Shown one piece after another: positions 7,115 to 15,277 of a stretch of 64,000 nt of DNA. This DNA comes from Adlercreutzia mucosicola DSM 19490. Its GTDB lineage: Bacteria; Actinomycetota; Coriobacteriia; Coriobacteriales; Eggerthellaceae. The DNA lies in NCBI RefSeq assembly GCF_000422625.1, contig NZ_AUGK01000010.1, positions 52,229 through 116,228 on the forward strand. Reading direction: 5' to 3'. How positions within the stretch are numbered: the first letter of the stretch is position 1; each line of letters begins with the position of its first letter. A program made the translations under genes and the position numbers. The notes beneath the pieces are model-generated. The model was not told where the DNA came from and ran no database searches. It saw only the letters and a program-made list of their open reading frames with translations.

Positions 7115-8692
7115 CTATGAGCGGCTGAGAAATTCCCCCGCTGCCGCCTCGATGGCTTCAACGTTGCTGTCGATCACGTCGGTAAATCGTACCTCCATGG
7201 CATCGAGATTGGCAAGTCCTGCGGGAATGTCGCGCTTGCCGGTCTCCTCGGCGATGCGCTGGTTCAGCTGGCACCCCGTCAGGGCGGCCACGTCGGTGGG
7301 CAGGGGGTCGGCAGGGGCCATATCGTGGAGCGCACGGTAGACGTTATCGCCGAATTTCGCCCAGTGGGCGGTAGAGGCGATGAGCACGGGGTTGCTGCCC
7401 CGCAGGTTCTGGGCAGCGGCGTAGGCCACGGCGGTGTGCGGGTCCAGCAGGTAGTCGTGCTCGTCCAACACGGCCTTGATCGTGGCCAGGCAGGTGGCGT
7501 TGTCCACTGAGTCGGCGCTGAAGTTCTCGCGCACCCGGGCAAAGGTGTCCGCATCCACGCGGAAGCAGCGCTTCTCGTTCAAGTCGACCATCCATTGGCT
7601 GATAGCTTCGGCATTGCGCCCCGTCAGCTCGAACAGCTGTCGCTCCAGGTTGGAGGACACGAGGATGTCCATGGATGGAGAGGAGGTGAGAATGAACTCG
7701 CGATCGGAGATGTCGTAGGTACCGGTGTTGATGAAGTCGGTCAGCACGCGGTTGTCGTTGCTTGCGCAGAGCAACATGCCGATGGGCACGCCGATCTGCT
7801 TGGCGTACCAGGCCGCGAGGATGTTGCCGAAGTTGCCCGTGGGCACGCAAACGTCGATCTCGTCGCCGGGTTGCACCTTGCCGGCGGCCACCAGCTCGGC
7901 ATAGCTGGAGATGTAGTACACCACCTGGGGCAGGAGGCGTCCCCAGTTGATGGAGTTTGCGCTGGAAAGGGCGATGGCATGTTGGGCAAGGAGCTCCTCG
8001 GTGAAGACATCGTCGGAGAAGGCGCGCTTCACGCCGGTCTGGCAGTCGTCGAAGTTGCCGCGTACGGCCCACACGCACACGTTGTCGCCGGTGGTGGTGA
8101 CCATCTGCTTGCGCTGAATGTCGCTCACGCCGCCATCGGGGAACAGCACGCCGATAGAGACGCCGTCTACGCCCTTGAACCCTTCCAGGGCCGCCTTGCC
8201 GGTGTCGCCCGACGTGGCCACGAGAATCATGAACTCGTGGTCGAGCTTGCCCTGTTCGCGCAGATGCTCTGCGCTGGCGGAGAAGAAATGGGGCAGGCAC
8301 TGCAACGCCATATCCTTGAAGGCGCTGGTAGGTCCATGCCACAGCTCCAGAATGTGCGTGCTCTCGTCGAGAGAGGTGATGGGGCAGACGGCCTCGGTGT
8401 CGAAGTTGTTGCCGTAGGCGCGCTCCATCAGCTCGTCGATGACCTCGTCGGCAAGATCGATGTTGAAGGCCCGATAGATGGCGGCGGCACGCTGAGCGTA
8501 GGGGAGCTCCGCCAGTGCGGCGATGTCGTCGATGCTGAGGGAGGGCAGCTGTTCGGGGACGTAGAGTCCGCCGCCCGGGGCCAATCCGTTCACCACGGCC
8601 TTCGTGAACGAGATTGGCTCGCCGCCTGTTCCCCGTGTGTCGAGGTAGAGGTTTTGACCAAAGGCTCCGGCGCGATCGATGGGCTGGGACAT
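7115..8692 (-). CDS. thrC: threonine synthase
   Basis: Converts O-phosphohomoserine to threonine using pyridoxal phosphate. It is 525 residues long from the ATG at 8692, which has GGAAGG in the preceding bases; the frame is open further upstream. The fold-type II lysine is in TSAFKDMALQ (Lys126), and the phosphate-binding loop is ATSGDTGKAALEGF. The N-terminal ISFTKAVVNGLAPGGGLYVPE is the typical threonine synthase opening. Length and motif order match the longer bacterial/yeast type of ThrC. No other threonine genes are adjacent. Confidence 0.95.
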   Translation of the reverse strand: MSQPIDRAGAFGQNLYLDTRGTGGEPISFTKAVVNGLAPGGGLYVPEQLPSLSIDDIAALAELPYAQRAAAIYRAFNIDLADEVIDELMERAYGNNFDTEAVCPITSLDESTHILELWHGPTSAFKDMALQCLPHFFSASAEHLREQGKLDHEFMILVATSGDTGKAALEGFKGVDGVSIGVLFPDGGVSDIQRKQMVTTTGDNVCVWAVRGNFDDCQTGVKRAFSDDVFTEELLAQHAIALSSANSINWGRLLPQVVYYISSYAELVAAGKVQPGDEIDVCVPTGNFGNILAAWYAKQIGVPIGMLLCASNDNRVLTDFINTGTYDISDREFILTSSPSMDILVSSNLERQLFELTGRNAEAISQWMVDLNEKRCFRVDADTFARVRENFSADSVDNATCLATIKAVLDEHDYLLDPHTAVAYAAAQNLRGSNPVLIASTAHWAKFGDNVYRALHDMAPADPLPTDVAALTGCQLNQRIAEETGKRDIPAGLANLDAMEVRFTDVIDSNVEAIEAAAGEFLSRS

Positions 8693-8832
8693 GGGGCTCC
8701 CTTCCTGAAGGATGACGATTGCGGACAAGGATACCATGGGTTGCCGCTGCGCTCGCCGCCGACAGGGCGAGTGCGCAGGAGGAAAGGAGAAGGGACGCGC
8801 GATGTGCCAACCATTCGCAGAAAAGTATGAAA

Positions 8833-8876
8833 AAGCTAACTCTTTGGGTTTACATAAGCTAACTTTTGGTTACAAT
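8833..8876 (+). promoter_or_regulatory. feoA promoter with duplicated operator-like motif
   Basis: TTTACA (8849-8854) and TACAAT (8871-8876) are separated by 16 bases, a good housekeeping promoter. The octamer AGCTAACT occurs at 8834-8841 and again at 8857-8864, the second copy inside the promoter spacer. A related AACTAACTTTT motif precedes feoB. The position suggests a metal-dependent repressor site, plausibly for the DtxR-type protein encoded downstream; that link is inferred. Confidence 0.6.
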
Positions 8877-8913
8877 GCGAAGTTGCATGCAGTTAACATT
8901 GATGGGAGTCGCT

Positions 8914-9195
8914 ATGAGCCATGCAACGGTTGTAGAGGGAGCTTGCCGCCAGAGCACTAGTGCGAGTTCGTCGTGCCAGCCCATGCCCCTGGCGTTTTTG
9001 CGCTGTGGGGACGTGGCCAAAGTCGTCCGGGTGCGCGGAAAAGGCGAAGTGCATCACCATCTCGAGAACCTCGGGTTCGTCGAGGGTGCCTCGGTGTCCG
9101 TCGTTTCCGAGCAGGCGGGGAACTTTATCGTTCAAGTCAAGGGCGCTAATGTGGCCCTCGACCGAAGCGTGGCCTCGAAGATCATCGTCGCCTAA
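8914..9195 (+). CDS. feoA: FeoA-domain protein (first copy)
   Basis: 93 residues. The C-terminal 70 residues form the SH3-like FeoA domain: MPLAFLRCGDVAKVVRVRGKGE, then HHHLENLGFVEGASVSVVSEQAGNFIVQVKG and VALDRSVASKIIV. FeoA is a cytosolic accessory of the ferrous iron transporter FeoB. The N-terminus has an extra Ser/Cys-containing stretch before the domain. A GGGAG sequence precedes the ATG at 8914. It is followed 94 bases later by a second feoA and then feoB. Confidence 0.9.
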   Translation: MSHATVVEGACRQSTSASSSCQPMPLAFLRCGDVAKVVRVRGKGEVHHHLENLGFVEGASVSVVSEQAGNFIVQVKGANVALDRSVASKIIVA

Positions 9196-9289
9196 TACGA
9201 CCTCTCGAGTGCGTTCGCCTTTCCAGATCGAACGCGTCGCAATCTCATAGCCCCATCGCCACTCCAGAGGAACGCAGAAAGGAAAGAAC

Positions 9290-9520
9290 ATGGCAGAGGA
9301 CAAGACCCTGCGCGATGTGCCCGTGGGCCAATCAGCCACGGTGCGACGTCTCGTGGGCGAGGGTGCCGTCAAGCGGCGCATCATGGACATGGGCATTACC
9401 AAGGGTACCGAGGTGTACGTGCGCAAAGTGGCGCCCTTGGGCGATCCCATCGAGGTGACGGTGCGCGGTTTCGAGCTGTCGCTGCGCAAAGACGAGGCGG
9501 AAAACGTGCTCGTTGCCTAA
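9290..9520 (+). CDS. feoA: FeoA-domain protein (second copy)
   Basis: 76-residue SH3-like FeoA protein. Key features are TLRDVPVGQSATVRRLVGEGAVKRRIMDMGITKGTEV and PIEVTVRGFELSLRKDEAENV, the classical FeoA pattern with the RRRLMDMG-type segment. GAAAGGAAAG precedes the ATG. It differs clearly in sequence from the first copy, so this is not a recent duplication. Two FeoA proteins with one FeoB are common in anaerobes. Confidence 0.95.
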   Translation: MAEDKTLRDVPVGQSATVRRLVGEGAVKRRIMDMGITKGTEVYVRKVAPLGDPIEVTVRGFELSLRKDEAENVLVA

Positions 9521-9530
9521 AGCGTCCGAA

Positions 9531-9573
9531 GCATCGCAAGCGCAGTGCGCGGGGCGATGCGGGAGGCGCATTT
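9531..9573 (+). terminator. possible attenuator/terminator between feoA genes and feoB
   Basis: GCATCGC at 9531 can pair with GCGATGC near 9554, and TGCGC with GCGCA just before a run of six T at 9571. This looks like a rho-independent stop or attenuator after the second feoA. It would let feoB be expressed from its own start site. Confidence 0.4.
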
Positions 9574-9582
9574 TTTCTCCCC

Positions 9583-9610
9583 TATAGTTAACTAAAACTA
9601 ACTTTTTTGG
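9583..9610 (+). promoter_or_regulatory. operator-like sequence upstream of feoB
   Basis: TATAGTTAACTAAAACTAAC followed by TTTTTTGG. It contains the palindrome AGTTAACT and two TAACT units. AAACTAACTTTTTTGG (9595-9610) closely resembles the AAGCTAACT-based motifs before the first feoA. A shared site before both transcription units suggests one iron-responsive regulator. Confidence 0.5.
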
Positions 9611-9680
9611 CTCCGCGGGCGTTTGGGAGAGCGCCGGGGAAAGGATGCGGCGCCAGCTCTCGGAGAAGGAAAGGCTGATC

Positions 9681-12017
9681 ATGGCTATTAACATCGCCCT
9701 TGCTGGCAACCCCAATTGCGGCAAGACGACCATGTTCAACGATTTGACCGGCGCCAATCAATACGTGGGAAACTGGCCCGGCGTTACCGTTGAGAAAAAA
9801 GAGGGCAAGTACCGCGGCGACAAAGAGGTGGTTATCACCGACTTGCCCGGCGTGTACTCTCTGTCGCCCTACACCCCCGAGGAGATCGTTACGCGCGATT
9901 ACCTCATGAGCGGCAAGCCCGACGTGGTCGTCAACCTGGTGGATGCTACCAACCTGGAGCGCAACCTGTATCTCACCAGCCAGATCATCGACCTGGGCAT
10001 TCCGGTGGTTCTGGCTCTGAACATGATGGACCTCGTGGAAAAGAACGGCGACTCCATCAACGTGGCCGAGCTCTCGCGCCATCTGGGCTGCCCGGTGGTA
10101 GAGACCTCCGCTCTCAGGGGCCGCGGCATGGACGTGCTCATGGAGCGTGCCGTCGCTGAGGCAAAAAAGGGCGCGGCTCCTGCGACCGAGTTCGGTTTCG
10201 ACCGGAAGGTAGAGGAGGCCCTCGCCCAGGTGATCGACATCGCCGAGACGCGCATCAGCGGCCGTTATGCCCGCTGGTACGCCATCAAGCTCCTGGAAGG
10301 CGAGCAGCTCACCGTGGACAAGCTCGGACTGCCCGCGGGCGATCTGTCCAAGATCGCCGCGGTGCGCGAGGCACTTGAGAACGTTGAGGACGACGATGCG
10401 GAATCCATCATCACCAACGAGCGCTACGATGCCATCGGCGATGTGTGCACCGAGTGCGTGAAGAAGTCTCCGAAGGCCATGACCACCACTCAGAAGATCG
10501 ACCGCGTGGTCACCAACCGTATTCTGGGCATTCCGATCTTCGTCGCCATCATGTTCCTCGTGTACTACATCTCCGTGTCCACCGTGGGCACGCTCGTGAC
10601 CGACTGGGCCAACGACGGCCTGTTCGGCGACGGCTGGCTCTACACCAACACCGAGGCCTACGAGGCCGACGTGGAGGAGTTCGAGGGCGTCCTGGAAACC
10701 GCCGAGGGCGCTGCCGCCTTCGAGGCCGGCGAGATCGAGGAGCCTGATCCGGCCACCTACGGCCTCTACCACGTGGGCGTGCCCGTGGTGGTGGGAGGTT
10801 GGCTCGAGGCGGTCGGCGCCGCACCCTGGGTGCAGTCCCTCGTGCTCGACGGCATCATCGCCGGCGTGGGTGCCGTCATCGGCTTCATCCCGCAGCTGAT
10901 CGTGCTGTTTATCCTCCTCGGCTTCTTGGAGGGCTGTGGGTACATGGCCCGCGTGGCCTTCATCATGGACCGTATCTTCCGCCGCTTCGGCCTGTCCGGT
11001 AAGTCCTTCATCCCGATGCTCATCGCCTCTGGCTGCGGCGTGCCCGCGGTCATGGCCACCAAGACCATCGAGAACGAGAAGGACCGCCGCATGACCATCA
11101 TGACCACCACCATGATCCCCTGCGGCGCGAAGCTGCCCATCATCGCGCTCGTTTTCGGCGCGCTCGCCGGCGGCGACTACGAGACCACCTGGTGGGTCGC
11201 CCCGCTGTTCTACTTCCTGGGCCTGGCCGCCATCATCTTGTCCTGCATCATCCTGAAAAAGTTCCGCGCCTTCGCCGGGGAGGTGGCTCCCTTTATCATG
11301 GAGCTGCCCCAGTACCACCTGCCCACCGTGAGGAACGTGCTTTTGTCCATGTGGGAGCGCGTGCGCAGCTATGTGGTGAAGGCCGGTACCATCATCTTCC
11401 TGTCCTCGATGGTTATCTGGTTCCTGCTGAACTTCGGTATGTACGAGGGGCAGTTCGGCCTGCTCGACCCCGAGCTCGACGACTACATCCAGTACAGCCT
11501 CATGGCCGGCCTCGGCAACCTGCTCGCGTGGATCTTCGCGCCGCTTGGCTTCGGCAACTGGGAGTCCACCGTTACCTCCATCACGGGCCTGGTGGCCAAG
11601 GAGAACGTCGTGGCCACGGTGGGCGTCATCACGAGCCTGGGCGAGGAGATCGGCGAGACCGACCCGAGCCTGTGGGCCTCCTTTGCCGCCATGCTCGGCG
11701 GTAGCAGCGCCGCCGTCATGGCCTTCTGCGCCTTCAACCTGCTGTGCGCCCCCTGCTTCGCCGCCATCGGCACCATTCGCCGTCAGATGATGTCCGCGAA
11801 GTGGACCTGGGCCGCTATCGGCTACATGTGCGCCTTCGCCTGGTGCGTGGGACTTATGATCTATCAGTTCGTCGGCCTGGCCACCGGCGAGGTCGCCTTC
11901 GGCCCCTTCACGGCCCTGGCCGTCGTGGTGGCCGCCGGCATGCTCTTCCTGCTGCTGCGCCCGGCTGCCAAGGCGAAGGGCTCGGCCCAGTTGGAAGCGG
12001 CCGTCGACAACGCTTAA
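9681..12017 (+). CDS. feoB: ferrous iron transporter B
   Basis: Large GTP-dependent inner-membrane Fe(II) transporter, 778 residues. The N-terminal G domain has G1 GNPNCGKTT (residues 9-17), G3 DLPGVYS and G4 NMMD. The middle and C-terminal parts carry the membrane core with the two Gate regions, including IPMLIASGCGVPAVMATKTIENEKDRRMT and the metal-gating cysteine in SGCG, plus PCGAKLPI. The ATG at 9681 has GAGAAGGAAAGG upstream. It is preceded by two feoA genes and followed 30 bases later by a Cys-rich membrane peptide. Confidence 0.97.
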   Translation: MAINIALAGNPNCGKTTMFNDLTGANQYVGNWPGVTVEKKEGKYRGDKEVVITDLPGVYSLSPYTPEEIVTRDYLMSGKPDVVVNLVDATNLERNLYLTSQIIDLGIPVVLALNMMDLVEKNGDSINVAELSRHLGCPVVETSALRGRGMDVLMERAVAEAKKGAAPATEFGFDRKVEEALAQVIDIAETRISGRYARWYAIKLLEGEQLTVDKLGLPAGDLSKIAAVREALENVEDDDAESIITNERYDAIGDVCTECVKKSPKAMTTTQKIDRVVTNRILGIPIFVAIMFLVYYISVSTVGTLVTDWANDGLFGDGWLYTNTEAYEADVEEFEGVLETAEGAAAFEAGEIEEPDPATYGLYHVGVPVVVGGWLEAVGAAPWVQSLVLDGIIAGVGAVIGFIPQLIVLFILLGFLEGCGYMARVAFIMDRIFRRFGLSGKSFIPMLIASGCGVPAVMATKTIENEKDRRMTIMTTTMIPCGAKLPIIALVFGALAGGDYETTWWVAPLFYFLGLAAIILSCIILKKFRAFAGEVAPFIMELPQYHLPTVRNVLLSMWERVRSYVVKAGTIIFLSSMVIWFLLNFGMYEGQFGLLDPELDDYIQYSLMAGLGNLLAWIFAPLGFGNWESTVTSITGLVAKENVVATVGVITSLGEEIGETDPSLWASFAAMLGGSSAAVMAFCAFNLLCAPCFAAIGTIRRQMMSAKWTWAAIGYMCAFAWCVGLMIYQFVGLATGEVAFGPFTALAVVVAAGMLFLLLRPAAKAKGSAQLEAAVDNA

Positions 12018-12047
12018 CGACTCGTACCCCTTCGCAAAGGAATCGCC

Positions 12048-12251
12048 ATGCAAGAACTCAGCTTGAACTTCCCCACCGTCGTCATCCTCGTCGTCATCGC
12101 GGCCCTGGCCGTGCTCGCCATCCGGCGCATGACCCATCGTGGGCTGTGCGACTGCGGCGACCACTGTGAGAGCGGCTGCCACGGCTGTGAGGGCTGCTCG
12201 GCGGCGGAGTCCATGGCCGCGGCCATGGAAGAGGCGGCGAAGGGGAAGTAG
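12048..12251 (+). CDS. FeoB-associated Cys-rich membrane protein
   Basis: 67 residues: a single N-terminal membrane helix (FPTVVILVVIAALAVLAI), a short basic stop-transfer stretch (RRMTHRG), then a Cys/His-rich tail with the pattern CDCGDHCESGCHGCEGC. Small proteins of this design commonly follow feoB in anaerobes and are catalogued as FeoB-associated Cys-rich membrane proteins. A role in iron handling or replacing FeoC is assumed but unproven. Confidence 0.85.
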   Translation: MQELSLNFPTVVILVVIAALAVLAIRRMTHRGLCDCGDHCESGCHGCEGCSAAESMAAAMEEAAKGK

Positions 12252-12357
12252 CTCTTGTGCGGCGCCCCCTTCGAGACGCCGGCGCCGGCACGGGAGGGAG
12301 CACGGCGCCGGATCTGGCAAGGTAACCGCTCGGCAAACCGTTGACGAAGACAATGTG

Positions 12358-12395
12358 AACGAGGCTCGGAACTCTGCGTCCGAGTCTCGTTTTTT
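12358..12395 (+). terminator. terminator of the feo operon
   Basis: AACGAGGCTCGGA (12358-12370) pairs with TCCGAGTCTCGTT (12379-12391), with one mismatch and an 8-base loop, and ends in a T run. It separates feoB and its Cys-rich partner from the DtxR-type gene. Confidence 0.8.
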
Positions 12396-12444
12396 GTGGG
12401 GCACCGTGATACCATGAGCAGAACTGTTCAATAAGGAGATCGCC

Positions 12445-12825
12445 GTGGTGAAGACATCCATGTCCCATGAGGACTACCTCGAGGCCATCGTCATGCTGGG
12501 AGGCACGACGGATGTTGCCGTGCGCTCGGTGGATGTCGCCAACAAGCTGGGCGTTTCCAAGGCCTCGGTGAACAAGGCCATCTCCGCGTTGAAGGAGCAG
12601 GCTCTGGTCGTGCAGCCCCATTACGGCGATATCACGCTGACCGAGGCCGGTTACGCCTACGGCAGCTCGGTGCTCGGCCGTCATCGGATGCTGTTCGACT
12701 TCCTCACCAAGGCCGTGGGCATTCCCGCGGACGTGGCCGAGGATGAGGCCTGTCAGATGGAGCACGCCATCAGCGATGAATCTTTCGAGAAGTGGGAGGC
12801 ATTCGTCCGCAGCCTCAAGTTATAA
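12445..12825 (+). CDS. DtxR/MntR-family metal-dependent regulator
   Basis: 126 residues. The N-terminus MSHEDYLEAIVML and the winged HTH VRSVDVANKLGVSKASVNKAISALKEQALV are typical of the DtxR family, followed by the metal-binding/dimerisation helices (GRHRMLFDFLTKAVGIPADVAEDEACQMEHAISDESFEKW) with His/Glu/Cys ligands. There is no SH3-like third domain, so it is the short MntR/IdeR-like form. AAGGAGAT precedes the GTG start. The location after feoB makes it the likely iron-responsive repressor of the operator-like sequences before feoA and feoB. Confidence 0.9.
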   Translation: MVKTSMSHEDYLEAIVMLGGTTDVAVRSVDVANKLGVSKASVNKAISALKEQALVVQPHYGDITLTEAGYAYGSSVLGRHRMLFDFLTKAVGIPADVAEDEACQMEHAISDESFEKWEAFVRSLKL

Positions 12826-12911
12826 TACGGCGCTCGCGCCACCGCCCATCCGCTTTCGACTGACTACACGAACCAGAAACGAGCCCCGGCAGCGAAAGGA
12901 AGTTCCACCCC

Positions 12912-13970
12912 GTGTCACGACAGGCGAATATCGTATCTTTCGACGCAGCGCGCCGCGCTGCGACGGGTACGCGCGCGCCTCGCCGCGGATCGGGAAGCGC
13001 GGGCCGGGTGCTCATCGGCGGGGATCAGTCGGCCGTGGTAGATGAGCTGCCCTCGTTCTCGGTGCAGCGTCCGCGCCGCGGGGGTGCCGCCGGCAACAAT
13101 TCCCGTGCTGGCGAATCCTTCACGTCGTCGATCGCCGCGTCCGCGCGCGATGCGGCTCGTCGCGGGGCCAACCCCCAGCCGAGCTGGTATCGCCCTGACA
13201 GCTTCGCGTCCGACGCCGGCAACGATGACGTGTTCGCCCGCCCCGCAGCCGCCCGCCCGACTCGTTTCGCGGATGATGATTTCGAGGGCGCCTCCGACGA
13301 GGCGCTGGAAGAGGCCATGGCTGCCCGTCAGCGCGGCCCTCTCGGCGCCTTCCGCTCCCGCCGTGCCGAGAAGCGCCGCGAGCGCACCAAGGAGCGCGCC
13401 GACCGCGCCTATTTCCGTCAGTACGAGGCGGGCAAGGGCCCCGACACCTCGGCCGCCGGCCCGCGCGCGGCGGTGTACAAGGGCGAGATGGGCTCGTCCC
13501 ACAAGCGTTCGTCGCGCATGCAGCAGCAAGCCGCGCCGGCGACAACGGGCGGTCGGCGCCGGTTCCGCGGCTCGGCCGAGAAAGGCCCCTTCTTCACCCG
13601 GGCCCCCTTCATGGGGTTCGCGGCCACCATGCTCTGCCTCGCCTTCGGCGTGGCATTTCTGTACGGCCCGGCTCAGCAGCTCTACGTCGACATCCGCGAG
13701 CGCGATCGTCTGACCGCCGAATACGAGGCCGTGATGCAGCGCAACAGCGCCATCGGCAAGGAGGTCAGCGCCCTGCAAACCGAGGACGGTATAAAGGATA
13801 TGGCGCGCACTCAGCTGGGATGGGTGAGCGAGGGCGAGCATGCGGTTAGCGTGAGCGGCCTGAACCACGAGAGGGAATCGTCGTTTTACGGCAACATCCT
13901 GTCCGAGGACATCGAGCTGCCCGACACCTGGTACTCCGGCGTGCTCGACCCCCTGTTCGGGGTGTCCTAG
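12912..13970 (+). CDS. DivIC/FtsB-like septum formation initiator with long N-terminal tail
   Basis: 352 residues. The first 230 are low-complexity, Arg/Ala/Ser-rich and probably disordered in the cytoplasm. One membrane helix (FAATMLCLAFGVAFLYG) follows, then a coiled coil (LYVDIRERDRLTAEYEAVMQRNSAIGKEVSALQTEDGIKDMARTQLGWVSEGEHAVSV), the DivIC/FtsB signature. Such proteins bridge the divisome. The GTG at 12912 has AAAGGAAG upstream. The long tail is unusual relative to the 100-150 residue family norm but is seen in actinobacteria. Confidence 0.8.
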   Translation: MSRQANIVSFDAARRAATGTRAPRRGSGSAGRVLIGGDQSAVVDELPSFSVQRPRRGGAAGNNSRAGESFTSSIAASARDAARRGANPQPSWYRPDSFASDAGNDDVFARPAAARPTRFADDDFEGASDEALEEAMAARQRGPLGAFRSRRAEKRRERTKERADRAYFRQYEAGKGPDTSAAGPRAAVYKGEMGSSHKRSSRMQQQAAPATTGGRRRFRGSAEKGPFFTRAPFMGFAATMLCLAFGVAFLYGPAQQLYVDIRERDRLTAEYEAVMQRNSAIGKEVSALQTEDGIKDMARTQLGWVSEGEHAVSVSGLNHERESSFYGNILSEDIELPDTWYSGVLDPLFGVS

Positions 13971-14171
13971 CCTCGCCGACCCGCGCGACGGCGCGGGAAG
14001 CTGCGGCCGCTGCGCGGGCGGTTGCGGAAAGGGCGCGGGCCGCACCGACGGATCGGTCCCTTCCTCCCCTCGGTGCCGCGCCGACGACCCTCCCTGGCGG
14101 TTTCGGCCGGCGAAGGCTCCCGTCGACGACCTTCCCCCGGCGCTCGGCCCGGCGTTTTGAAAGGAATTACC

Positions 14172-15119
14172 ATGACCTACCATGACGGACGTTTTGCAGC
14201 TCTGGATATCGGCACCGTGACCTGCCGCTTGCTCGTGGCCGACGTGGAAGGCGGCCAGGTGAGCGAGGTGGCCAAGGAATATGCCATCACCGATTTGGGT
14301 GTGGGAGTGGACGCCTCGGGGCGCCTGGCCGACGACGCCATGGAGCGGGTGCTCGCGACGGTGGACCGCTATCGAGGGACGCTGGATCGCTGCGACACCG
14401 ACGAGCGCCCCTTGCGCGGCTTGATCGCCATGGCCACCTCGGCCGCGCGCGACGCCGCCAACGCCGATGAGTTCACGGCCCGTTTGGCCGAGCGCGGTGT
14501 CACGCTCGCGGTCATTCCCGGCGAGCGCGAGGCGGCGCTCACCTTCACGGGGGCCTCGGCCGACTTTCCCGGAGAGAATCTGCTCGTGGTGGATATCGGC
14601 GGCGGTTCGACGGAGATCGTGGCCGGCCGCCGGGGCGAGACGCCGGTGGCGTCCCGTTCCTTCAACGTGGGCTGTCGGCGGGTGACCGAGCGCTTCCTGA
14701 CCGACGAGGTGCCCACCCTGGCGCAGATGGATGCCGCGCGGGCGTGGGTTCGCGCCGAGATGGCACCGCATTTCGAAGTCCTGGCTGCCCGTGGTTTCAC
14801 CATCGATCGCGTGGTGGCCGTGGCGGGAACGGCGACCAGTGTGGTGGCCGTGCGCGAGGCCATGGAGGTGTACGATTCCAATCGTGTGCACAGGGCCGTG
14901 GTCACAAGCGCCGAGCTGCGGGCTATCGAAGAGTCCCTGGCCGCGCTGCCCTTGGAGAAGCGCAAGGCCACGGTGGGTCTGGATCCGAAGCGTGCCGGCG
15001 TGATCGTGGCGGGGCTGGTCATCTTGGAAGAGGTGCTGGATCTGGCCGCCGCCGACGCCTACACGGTCAGCGAGTCGGATATTCTCAACGGGATGATTCT
15101 GGAGGCAGCCAGCCAGTAG
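14172..15119 (+). CDS. Ppx/GppA family phosphatase
   Basis: 315-residue ASKHA-fold enzyme expected to hydrolyse polyphosphate or pppGpp. Phosphate-1 loop: FAALDIGTVTCRLLVADVEGG; phosphate-2 loop: LLVVDIGGGSTEIV; adenosine-like motif: VAVAGTATSVVAV. The length fits the short single-module exopolyphosphatase type without the C-terminal HD domain. GAAAGGAA precedes the ATG at 14172. Placement after the divIC-like gene matches many actinobacterial genomes. The preceding 13971-14171 is GC-rich with no gene. Confidence 0.9.
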   Translation: MTYHDGRFAALDIGTVTCRLLVADVEGGQVSEVAKEYAITDLGVGVDASGRLADDAMERVLATVDRYRGTLDRCDTDERPLRGLIAMATSAARDAANADEFTARLAERGVTLAVIPGEREAALTFTGASADFPGENLLVVDIGGGSTEIVAGRRGETPVASRSFNVGCRRVTERFLTDEVPTLAQMDAARAWVRAEMAPHFEVLAARGFTIDRVVAVAGTATSVVAVREAMEVYDSNRVHRAVVTSAELRAIEESLAALPLEKRKATVGLDPKRAGVIVAGLVILEEVLDLAAADAYTVSESDILNGMILEAASQ

Positions 15120-15157
15120 GGCGGTGAGTCCGCTTATCAACCAGGAGGGGTTGTTGC

Positions 15158-15240
15158 TGGTAGGGGCGGTGGGACTCGAACCCACAATCCGAAGAGGCGG
15201 ATTTTAAGTCCGCTGCGTATGCCAATTCCGCCACGCCCCC
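15158..15240 (-). tRNA. tRNA-Leu (anticodon TAA)
   Basis: On the minus strand the RNA begins GGGGGCGTGGCGGAATTGG, has the anticodon loop ACTTAAAAT (TAA), a short variable arm (CCTCTTCGGATT), the T loop GGTTCGAGTCC, and ends in an encoded CCA. The seven-base acceptor stem pairs, with G-U at the outer position. The long variable arm and anticodon identify leucine. Confidence 0.95.
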
Positions 15241-15277
15241 GCGAAAGCAGCAGGAGCATCATATCACGAAGTGCGGC

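Noticed and set aside
9588..12461. 957-residue minus-strand ORF over feoB
   Set aside because: It is antisense to a clear FeoB and consists of His/Gly/Glu-rich residues expected from reading GC-rich codons backwards.
12915..15185. 756-residue minus-strand ORF over the divIC-like and ppx genes
   Set aside because: Antisense shadow; the plus strand holds recognisable proteins with good starts, and this chain has no domain.
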